Origin: Planctomycetota bacterium | GTDB lineage: Bacteria > Planctomycetota > Brocadiia > JAADGH01 | Assembly: GCA_013152475.1 (NCBI GenBank) | Contig: JAADGH010000126.1 | Location: forward strand, 13,269 to 57,285 | Direction of reading: 5' to 3' | Length of the DNA stretch: 44,017 nt | Part shown: piece by piece, positions 8,583-16,400 of the stretch | Layout of the letters: the number at the start of each line of letters is the position of its first letter | How positions within the stretch are numbered: the stretch's first letter is position 1 | Made by a program: the position numbers and the translations under genes | Notes under the pieces: generated by a model | The model's input: only the letters and a program-made list of their open reading frames with translations | The model's database searches: none | What the model was told of the DNA's origin: nothing

Positions 8583-9473
8583 ATGACGTGCCGCCGGTAT
8601 TCGGATCGCTTTGTCTTCGACTATCTCAACGGGAAACTGGACGATGCGGAGGCCGCGGAGTTTGCGGCGCACATGGATGCGTGTGCGGCCTGCCAGACGA
8701 CGGCCAAGGAGCTTGAGGCGCTTTCGTCCCGGATCAAGGCGTTTGCATCAACAACGCGTGTTGAGCCGACCCCAGCAATGAAAAGCGAGCTTATGGAACA
8801 GGCGCGAAAGCTTCTGCCACAGCAGGAGAAGCCGCCTGCGGGACGGCCACGGATTACCCCGATCTTCCGCTCCGCCCTTCGATACGCTGCCGTTGCCGCT
8901 GTCATCCTTGGCCTTGGGTGGCTCATTGATGCCATGCGGGGTTCGGCGCCGACACCGAATGTCGTTGCCTCGTCGATATCCGATGTGGTCGGGCCGCTGA
9001 AGATCGAACGTGCATCGCAGAACAAAGGAGTTGAATCCAATTACCTATGTGTCGGGGATATTATCGTTTCGGGCTCCGAGCCTGCGGCCTTCACGTACAA
9101 CAATAGCTGCCGCATACGTCTCGAACCAAACTCGACCCTCACGGTCGCCTCAGATCAGGGGCAGAAGGTTAATGCGCTGAGCCTGCAGCGAGGCGAGATG
9201 CGGGCGAACGCCTGTAACTGCGACCGGGAACTGAGGATTTCCACCTGTTGCGGGACGATTAGATGCACTGGCGCGGAATTCAGTTTGAAGGCCGACTCCG
9301 CGGGGAACATGCACCTTACGATTCACAAAGGCAGTGCCTGCGTGGAGTGTCCGTGCGGCGGCAGCGTATCGCGGCTGCTGCACGCTGGCGAAGAGATGTC
9401 TCTGGCAAAGCCGTCCTCGGGGCATGGTTCGGGTGGCAAGACAAATGACAGAAGATGCAGATGTAGTAGATAG
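8583..9473 (+). CDS. Membrane anti-sigma factor: zf-HC2 domain fused to cysteine-rich FecR-like domain
   Basis: A 296-residue protein. The cytoplasmic part has the ZAS/zf-HC2 zinc motif: Cys3, then His30-x3-Cys34-x2-Cys37. One membrane helix follows at about residues 99-116. The external part (about 130-280) resembles the FecR domain: 'GPLKIERAS', 'GDIIVSG', 'RIRLEPNSTLTV', 'LQRGEMRAN', 'TGAEFSL'. It holds 12 cysteines, including 'CNC', 'TCC' and 'CVECPC', and ends 'RRCRCSR', which is unusual for FecR. It should hold the neighbouring sigma factor inactive until an external signal arrives. ATG at 8583 is chosen because AGGGAG lies upstream; GTG at 8565 is an alternative. Confidence 0.88.
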   Translation: MTCRRYSDRFVFDYLNGKLDDAEAAEFAAHMDACAACQTTAKELEALSSRIKAFASTTRVEPTPAMKSELMEQARKLLPQQEKPPAGRPRITPIFRSALRYAAVAAVILGLGWLIDAMRGSAPTPNVVASSISDVVGPLKIERASQNKGVESNYLCVGDIIVSGSEPAAFTYNNSCRIRLEPNSTLTVASDQGQKVNALSLQRGEMRANACNCDRELRISTCCGTIRCTGAEFSLKADSAGNMHLTIHKGSACVECPCGGSVSRLLHAGEEMSLAKPSSGHGSGGKTNDRRCRCSR

Positions 9474-9506
9474 TACTTAATCTCATCTATTCCTCTTGTC
9501 CCGGAA

Positions 9507-9549
9507 GAAAAAAACGCTGTGCCGCAAGTCATAACCTACGGCACAGCGT
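9507..9549 (-). terminator. Rho-independent terminator of tRNA-Pro
   Basis: An 11-bp perfect stem (9514-9524 with 9539-9549, 14-base loop) is followed on the - strand by seven Ts. It starts 9 bases after the tRNA. On the + strand it could also stop read-through from the anti-sigma gene, though the T-run there is poor. Confidence 0.85.
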
Positions 9550-9558
9550 CTATTTAAC

Positions 9559-9635
9559 TGGTCGGGGTGACTGGATTTGAACCAGCGACCTCTTCGTCCC
9601 GAACGAAGCGCTCTTCCAGGCTGAGCCACACCCCG
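9559..9635 (-). tRNA. tRNA-Pro (anticodon CGG)
   Basis: A complete cloverleaf is seen on the - strand. The acceptor stem is CGGGGTG/CACCCCG with discriminator A and an encoded CCA end. The D-stem is GCTC/GAGC. The anticodon stem CTTCG/CGAAG holds loop TTCGGGA, so the anticodon is CGG and reads CCG. The T-stem is GCTGG/CCAGT with loop TTCAAAT. It closely resembles bacterial proK-type tRNAs. Confidence 0.96.
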
Positions 9636-9649
9636 TAGCGCAATTTCTT

Positions 9650-9677
9650 ATTTTACCCCTTTTATGCGGTATGTCAA
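9650..9677 (-). promoter_or_regulatory. Promoter of tRNA-Pro
   Basis: On the - strand a perfect TTGACA (9672-9677) and TAAAAT (9650-9655) are spaced by 16 bases. They place the start of transcription about 7 bases before the mature tRNA 5' end. The tRNA is therefore its own short transcription unit. Confidence 0.75.
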
Positions 9678-9699
9678 GTTCTATTTTCCAAAAGGCGCC

Positions 9700-10689
9700 T
9701 CACGTCGCCCGGTCAACGATCTCTTTCGTCAACCGGTTGATCGGTTCTTTGCCCTTGAAGAACAGCTCCAGATCTTTCGCAATCGACAGACCGATGCGGC
9801 GATACGTGTCCTCCGTGTGGCCGGCCTTGTGGGGCGTCAACACGACGTTCCGCAGACCAAACAACGGGCTGCCCGCCGGTGGAGGTTCCTTTTCGAAGAC
9901 ATCCAGCGCCGCCTTGACCTTTCCCTGCCTTAACTTCTCGATCAGCACGGCCTCATCGAAGATCCCCCCGCGCGCCGTGTTGACAAGCACGGTGCCATAG
10001 CAAAGCAGGTCAAGTTCCTGCTTACCGATCATGTGCGTCGTCTCATCCGTCCGTCCGGCGTGAACGGAGATCACTTCGCTCTCGCGCAGAAGCGTGTCCA
10101 AGTTCGCCTTCGTCCCGCCCAGCTTGGCAGCCTCGTCATCGGGCAGATACGGGTCATGGATGAGAAGCTTCACATGGAAGGGCTGGAGCAACTCGATGAA
10201 CTTCCTCCCCACCGCACCCGCGCCGATGACGCCCACAGTCCGACCCGTAAGGTCCCGGCCCGGTTCTGCGCGCCGCCATTTTCCCTGCTGCAGGTCGGCG
10301 TTCAGTGCTGCGATGTCTTTCAGTAGCACAAGGGCCGTCGTCAGGGCGAACTCCGCAACGGAGTCTCCAATAGCCGAGGCCGTGTTGACGATGGTGATGC
10401 CTTTCTCAAGCGCATGATCGGGCGAGATGTGCTTCACACTCGATCCGACGAGCGCGATGATTTGCAGGTCCGGCGCCGCGTCGATATTCTCCGGCGTCAA
10501 CCCGCCATCGCCCCAGCCGGTGATCAGGGCATTGGCCTTTCGGATGAAGACCGATTTTTCGTCGCCCTCCAGCTTCCGGTCCTCTTCGTTCCAGATCACC
10601 TCCCCCAAGGCCTCGATGCGCTCTCTCGCATCGGGCCAAATCTCCCGCTCACGCGCCGACTTCGGTATCGACACAATGATCTTTGGCAT
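9700..10689 (-). CDS. D-isomer-specific 2-hydroxyacid dehydrogenase
   Basis: A 329-residue cytoplasmic NAD-dependent dehydrogenase. The NAD fold has 'TVGVIGAGAVGRKF' (Gly156-x-Gly158-x2-Gly161). The catalytic residues are Arg240 ('NTARGG'), Glu268 ('DVFEKEP') and His287 ('LTPHKAG'). The family includes phosphoglycerate, glycerate/hydroxypyruvate and D-lactate dehydrogenases. There is no C-terminal ACT domain, so this is not the long form of SerA. Substrate is undetermined. The stop lies 23 bases upstream of the tRNA-Pro -35 box. Confidence 0.9.
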   Translation of the reverse strand: MPKIIVSIPKSAREREIWPDARERIEALGEVIWNEEDRKLEGDEKSVFIRKANALITGWGDGGLTPENIDAAPDLQIIALVGSSVKHISPDHALEKGITIVNTASAIGDSVAEFALTTALVLLKDIAALNADLQQGKWRRAEPGRDLTGRTVGVIGAGAVGRKFIELLQPFHVKLLIHDPYLPDDEAAKLGGTKANLDTLLRESEVISVHAGRTDETTHMIGKQELDLLCYGTVLVNTARGGIFDEAVLIEKLRQGKVKAALDVFEKEPPPAGSPLFGLRNVVLTPHKAGHTEDTYRRIGLSIAKDLELFFKGKEPINRLTKEIVDRAT

Positions 10690-10825
10690 TGATATCTCTC
10701 CCTCTCCTGTTCACACACGCACAAATCACGCCACTATGTCTACCCGATGTCCGGCGCCGGCGCAAACCTTTTCACGCAGGCCCGTGTATAGTCCATAGCG
10801 ACAGTGTGTTTTGAGGAAGGCAATC

Positions 10826-12073
10826 GTGAGAGACATACGCCGATCCTGTCACCTATCTCGGGCACTGCTCCTATGCTTTGTCTTCCACGCTCCGCCCGCG
10901 CTAACACAGCAAGCGCGCGAGACGAGCTATGCCTGCGGCCTGCGGATTCTTAAATTCGCGTACACATATCCCGGTGGCAAATCACGTGTTATGACAACAG
11001 CCGTCTGGTATCCAACGTATGCCAAGCCCGCGCCATATACCTACCCAGAGCACACTCCGGTTCAGGCGGTGAGCACCGTTCATGCGCCGAAGACGTCTCT
11101 CGCACTCGACGCCGACCCCGCGACCAGGGACGGACCGTTCCCATTTATCCTGTTCGCCCACGGCGGGTTCGGCTGCGCGACGAACTCGGCCTTTTTCACG
11201 GAGTATCTGGCGCGACAGGGATTCATCGTCGCCGCCCCCGATTTCGAGGATACCATCCCACCGGACTTCACCCGGCAGGTCGCGTTCAGTCGCCTGGGAG
11301 AGGGGAACGTGCTCCACCCTCTGCTCATGCTGCGACTCATCGGCAAGTTCGTCAAGGCATTGAATGCAGACAGAGCCAAGTGCCTCTGGTACGCCACGAA
11401 GTTCCGTCTCCAGCCCGCCCAATTCATCATCAAACAGGTCCTCAAGGAGAACAACGACACTCGCTCGCCGCTACACGGCTTGATCGACAAGAAGGCGGTC
11501 GGGATGATGGGCCACTCGCTTGGCGGACTCACCACGGTCGGTCTTATCGGTCCCAACCCCGACACCCATGAGAGACGGATCAAGGCCGCGCTCATTTTCT
11601 CCGCACCTGTTTACCCCTTTGAAAAGGACCTTGGCAGGGTCCATATCCCCCTCATGTCCATGTACGGTGACAACGACCCAAACGCTCTGGGCCCAGACTA
11701 TCCGCGTTCACTTCTGTATGGAGGCATCCGCGCACCGCGTTTTCAGATGATCCTGAAGGACGCCAACCACTTCACGTTCAGCAACCCTCCGTGCGATGAC
11801 TTGTCAAAGGAACGCGCGACGAATCATCAAGTCAAAGTGATCCAGGACTACGGTGCGGCCTTTTTTGATCGATATCTCAAGGGCAATCGAAGCGCCGAGG
11901 CCGTCCTAACCCAGACGGATCCCGCGCTTGTGCACTATAAGTGCGAACTGACTCCCGGCAGCGAACACACTTGGGGCCAACCGCCTCCACCGAAGGGGGA
12001 CGGCAGCGCGGGGGGGATACGTGAGGAAGTCAGGAAACGCATGCGCGCCCCTCGGAGGCACTCCCGCCAATGA
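10826..12073 (+). CDS. Secreted alpha/beta hydrolase, PAF-acetylhydrolase/dienelactone-hydrolase-like
   Basis: A 415-residue protein starting at GTG 10826 with GAGGAAGG upstream. A signal peptide ('LSRALLLCFVFHAPPALTQQA') covers about residues 10-30. The oxyanion segment is 'FPFILFAHGGFG'. The nucleophile is Ser231 in 'GHSLGG', the acid is Asp282 or Asp284 ('YGDNDPN') and the base is His315 ('ANHFTF'). This fits platelet-activating-factor acetylhydrolase-like esterases that act outside the cytoplasm. The substrate is unknown. The last ~35 residues are basic and low in structure. Confidence 0.82.
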   Translation: MRDIRRSCHLSRALLLCFVFHAPPALTQQARETSYACGLRILKFAYTYPGGKSRVMTTAVWYPTYAKPAPYTYPEHTPVQAVSTVHAPKTSLALDADPATRDGPFPFILFAHGGFGCATNSAFFTEYLARQGFIVAAPDFEDTIPPDFTRQVAFSRLGEGNVLHPLLMLRLIGKFVKALNADRAKCLWYATKFRLQPAQFIIKQVLKENNDTRSPLHGLIDKKAVGMMGHSLGGLTTVGLIGPNPDTHERRIKAALIFSAPVYPFEKDLGRVHIPLMSMYGDNDPNALGPDYPRSLLYGGIRAPRFQMILKDANHFTFSNPPCDDLSKERATNHQVKVIQDYGAAFFDRYLKGNRSAEAVLTQTDPALVHYKCELTPGSEHTWGQPPPPKGDGSAGGIREEVRKRMRAPRRHSRQ

Positions 12074-12094
12074 CGCCGCGCTCACCACTGGCGT

Positions 12095-13198
12095 TCACGG
12101 AACCAGGTATTCATCGAGGATGTTCTGCCTGAACCGCACCCCGTGTCCTGGTTCTTCCGGCGGGCGCGCCATACCCTTCTTGACGGTGGGACAGTTGTCG
12201 AAGATATCTTCCTGGAAAAGCGGCACGTGTTCGAGCCAGGAGCAGTTGGGAGCGGCGCACATGGTCGAGACGTTGATCTCCGGCACGTGGTGTGGGGCGA
12301 TTTCAATATTGAACCCGCGCGCCATAGCGACCACATCCATCATTTCCGTGATGCCGCCCATGCGGTAGAGGTCGGGCTGAAAGACGTGCACCGCCCGGCG
12401 CTCGATGAACGGCCGGGCCTGGATTCGCGTGTAGGCGTTCTCGCCACCCACGATCCGCTGGCCGGTGGATTGCAGCACCTCCAGAATCCCTTCCACGTCA
12501 TCGGCGGGGACCGGTTCCTCGAACCAGTAGATGCCGAACTCCGCCAATTCGAGGATGCAGTCGATGCCGCGCCGGGCCGTCTTCCACGCCTGATTGGCAT
12601 CGACCATAAGGATCGTATCGTCACCGATCGTCTTTCGGACGGCCTTCACCCGGCGCACATCCGTCTTCACCTCCGGGTGGCCCACAACAATCTTCACCCC
12701 CTGGAAGCCACGCTTGACGGCATCCTCAGCCGCCTGTTGCAATTCCCTGATCGTCAAGGAGATAAAGCCCACCGTGGCGTAGGTCCGCACCTCGCGTCGG
12801 CGCCCCCCGAGGAGCTTGTAGAGAGGTAGACCCGCCGCCTTGCCAGCGATGTCCCAGAGGGCCACATCGATGGCGCAGATAGCGAACTGGCTCGCGCCCT
12901 GCCGGCCGAAATAGTTCGTGCCCTCCCACATGGCCTCCCATATCTCTCTGATCATCAGAGGGTCGCGGCCGAGCACGATCTTCTTCAGGTCGTGCTCCAC
13001 AATCGCCCGCATGGCCCGGGTGCCCTGGCCGATGGTAAAACAATACCCCATGCCGCTGATGCCGTCGTCGGTCTGCACATGAACCACCAGATAGTCACGC
13101 GAGGCATGCTTACGCGTAATATTACCCAGGGGCCGTTTGAACTTGAAGATGTCCGTGGGGACAGACACGATTTGCGTTTGGATGTCGATAATCCGCAT
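12095..13198 (-). CDS. Mandelate racemase/muconate-lactonizing family enzyme (enolase superfamily)
   Basis: About 367 residues. An N-terminal capping domain ('IIDIQTQIVSVPT...') precedes a TIM barrel with metal ligands Asp ('LMVDANQAW'), Glu ('WFEEPVP') and Glu ('VGGENAYT'). A His-Asp pair ('EIAPHHVPE' and 'QPDLYRMGG') places it in the MandR subgroup, which racemises or dehydrates acid sugars. The usual KxK motif on the second strand reads 'VKIVVG', so only the first lysine is present. An acid-sugar dehydratase is the best guess. ATG at 13198 begins the conserved sequence; GTG at 13207 is possible. The gene is convergent with the esterase gene, 21 bases apart. Confidence 0.87.
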   Translation of the reverse strand: MRIIDIQTQIVSVPTDIFKFKRPLGNITRKHASRDYLVVHVQTDDGISGMGYCFTIGQGTRAMRAIVEHDLKKIVLGRDPLMIREIWEAMWEGTNYFGRQGASQFAICAIDVALWDIAGKAAGLPLYKLLGGRRREVRTYATVGFISLTIRELQQAAEDAVKRGFQGVKIVVGHPEVKTDVRRVKAVRKTIGDDTILMVDANQAWKTARRGIDCILELAEFGIYWFEEPVPADDVEGILEVLQSTGQRIVGGENAYTRIQARPFIERRAVHVFQPDLYRMGGITEMMDVVAMARGFNIEIAPHHVPEINVSTMCAAPNCSWLEHVPLFQEDIFDNCPTVKKGMARPPEEPGHGVRFRQNILDEYLVP

Positions 13199-13237
13199 GA
13201 CGCTCACTCACAAAAGCGTTCCCATTAAGCCGGAGCT

Positions 13238-13266
13238 ATTGTATGTCCCCCGCGTGCCGATGTAAA
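13238..13266 (-). promoter_or_regulatory. Sigma-70 promoter of the mandelate-racemase-family gene
   Basis: On the - strand TTTACA (13261-13266) and TACAAT (13238-13243), each 5/6 to consensus, are spaced by 17 bases. They lie about 40 bases before the start codon. Confidence 0.65.
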
Positions 13267-13418
13267 GCCGAATTGCCCGTCCCTTTTGCAGGACTTTCCC
13301 CAGAATGCGGACGGGATCAAGCGTAACCACTGTCGGCCATTTGGTTTGTGAAACTCGGCTTGCGGAACCCACGAAGGATCATTGCGAGGAATGGGGCAAA
13401 CTCCTCTTCCTTTTGACC

Positions 13419-13447
13419 TTGACACTCCCAGCGGTGCAAAGGATAAT
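13419..13447 (+). promoter_or_regulatory. Sigma-70 promoter of the SUMF1/WD40 operon
   Basis: A perfect TTGACA (13419-13424), a 17-base spacer and GATAAT (13442-13447, 5/6) precede the TTG start at 13499 by about 50 bases. It is the only good promoter seen for the four coupled genes that follow. Confidence 0.7.
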
Positions 13448-13498
13448 AAGAGATGAATAGTTAGATAAAACACCCAGGCATTCCTGACGAGGCCCTAA

Positions 13499-16400
13499 TT
13501 GAACCGGAAGCGCCAAGACCTTCTTTTCGCAAACACGGCGGTCAAGCTGCGACTGCTTACGGCGGCGCAGGTCGACGAATGTGAGGATATCCTTCAGCAG
13601 GTTCGCGAAAAGCACCCCCATGTAAGCCTGGCGGAGATCATCGTCGAGGAGGGTTACATCACCCACAACGAGGCCGAAGAGATATTCGAGGAAATGGCCT
13701 CTCACACAGATGACGCAGAAGATACAGATGACGACGTAGAAGAGATCGAGCTCGATGCGGACGAGGAAGACCAAGAAGAAGAAGAAGAAGAAGAAGAAAA
13801 GGTCCACATCCCGGTTGACCGCAGGGGCTCGAAGTCCTTTCTCAAGGTGCTTGTCGGCGGGGTTGCCTCCCTGGTGCTCCTGCTGATCGGCGTTGGGCTT
13901 GTACTCCTGGTCGAACCTGCCCCGCGGAAACGCCGCACCCCTCCACCGGCTGCGGCCGATGCCCTGCCTCCACCTCCCCAACCGCAAGTCATCGAGAGTG
14001 AAGGCACGCCCGAGAAGAAAACAGTCCAGGTGATTGAACCTCCTCAGGACAAACGAAAAGAGTTCCTTGACACCTTGGCCGCCGCGGAGAAGTTCGCCGA
14101 CACGAACCCAACCCTCTACCGCTCTGCCATTTCACGACTCCAGGATGCGATCGCACTGGACCCAACCAGCATCGAGGCCGGGCGCGCACGAGAAAAAATC
14201 GCCGCCATTGAGAAGCGCTGCGAGCCCAATGCCATGAAAACTTTCAGGGAATACAAGGCGCGTGGCGACGCGCTGGTAAGCGAAAAGAAGTACGCCCAGG
14301 CGCTCACGGTCTTCGACGAATTCCCCTCTGAACTCCGAACCCAACGTTGGGACGAAGCCATCCAGCAGTGTCTGAAAAGCTACAAGGCTATACCTCAAGG
14401 GCTGTTCAACGACCAAGTCGCTCAGGCAGCAAAACTCATTGAGGCCAAGGACTACAAGGGGGCGCGGGCCGTGTACGAGCGCCTGAAGGAAATTGGCGTC
14501 GAGAGCCTGGCGGCCCGCGCACAGGAGCTCATTGAGGAGCTCAACGAGCTTTCCCTCGGCGCACGGGATCGTGAATGCGCCGCCCTGATCGAGAAGGTAA
14601 AGGAGATGATGTTCAGCCGGGCGTACCGCCCCGCACTGAGCAAACTCGACGAGATGTTGAAGGATCCCAACTTCGAGATCCATCGCGACCGCATTCAACT
14701 GCTCCGCGATGACGCCGCCGTGCTGCAAAACATCTGGACTGCTGCGGAGACCACCGTCCCATCCCTCCAAGGCAAGCGGCTCACCTTGGCCGGCATCACA
14801 GGGACCATCGGCCCCTCCTCAGTCGATACGATCGTTATCGGATCGGAGAAAGGCAAGATCACCAAGAAGTTTGTGGACCTGAGCGCCAACGACATCCTGA
14901 CCATCGCGAAACAGGGAAAGAAGAAGGAAGCCGCGCTCGGCAACCTGAACGGCGGCATCTTCCTCCTCTACGGAAAGAGCCTCAAGTCCGCCGAGAAGCG
15001 CCTCCTCCTCGCCCGAAACGAGGGGAAGGAGGTATCGCGCTACCTGCGGCTTCTCGCCGTGCTCAAATCCGAACGCGAGGCCAAGGCGCAAAAGGGACCC
15101 ACCCGCGACAATCCCCCGCCGGGCATGGTCCATATCCCGGCAGGCGAGTTCCTCATGGGCAGCAGCAATGGGCATCCCGACGAACGCCCCATGCGGCGCG
15201 TCTTCCTCGACGCATACTTCATAGATACCTATGAGGTGTCGAACGAGGATTACAAAAAGTTCGTCGATGAAACGAAGCACACTCCACCGCCCTACTGGCG
15301 GGACGGCACGTACCCCGCTGGAAAGACAAAACACCCCGTCGTGATGGTGTCATGGGAAGACGCCAACGCATACGCCGCATGGGCGGGAAAGCGCCTGCCT
15401 ACGGAGGCCGAATGGGAGAAGGCGGCGCGCGGCGAGGACGGACGGACATATCCCTGGGGCAAAACCTACCGGTCACAGAAATGCCAGTGCGCCGAGCAGT
15501 TGGCGCGGCAGACCTTTAAGGACCGAAACCGGTTTACCGCTTGGTTCAACAAATGGCAGAAGATCAAGAAAAATAAACTGACCATTCGGGACGGCGGCCC
15601 CACCGTCGAGGTGACGCGCTACCGCTCCGGCGCCAGTCCGTACCGTGTCTGCAACATGGCAGGCAACGTGCGCGAGTGGGTGGCCGATTGCTACGATGAG
15701 GATTACTACAAGACCGCCCCCGCCATCAATCCCCCCGGACCCAAGAAGGGGGAGCTCCGCGTGGTGCGCGGCGGATCCTGGCAGAGCCTCTCCACCGGCG
15801 GAGTGGAGAGCATCCGCACCCCCGATAGGGAAGGCGTTTTGCCCTTCGAGAAGCTCCCCGACGTGGGGTTTCGGTGCGCCATGGATGCGCCCGTAGAGGA
15901 GGTGGAGTATCCCCTCGACAAGTTCGAGAACGCTCTGGGCATTCACGAATCGTCAGCCCCTGAAATGGTGGAGACCTCGCCCCCGGTGATCGAGCCCCCG
16001 GAAGGCATGGTCTATGTGCCAGAGGGTCCGTTCACGATGGGGAGCGATGAGGGCGCCGATAACGAACGCCCTGCACGGCGCGTTCACCTGAGCGCATACT
16101 TCATCGACCAGCATGAAGTGACAAACGAGCAATACAAAAAATTCGTCGACGAAACGAAGCACGAGGCGCCGGCTTACTGGAAAAACGGCACGTATCCCGA
16201 GGGGAGAGCGCAGCATCCCGTGACAGACGTAACGTACGCCGATGCCTTGGCTTACGCCAAGTGGGCTGGAAAGCGTTTGCCGACCGAAGCGGAGTGGGAG
16301 ATGGCCGCACGAGGCACCGCCGGCCGGAGGTACCCCTGGGGCGATGAATTCGATCCCAGCCGTGCGCAGTGCGCCGAGCGGATCGCCGGGCGACCGATCC

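Noticed and set aside
12040..12110. A terminator between the convergent esterase and mandelate-racemase-type genes
   Set aside because: Only a 5-bp imperfect stem (CGCCA/TGGCG) is present, without a T-run.
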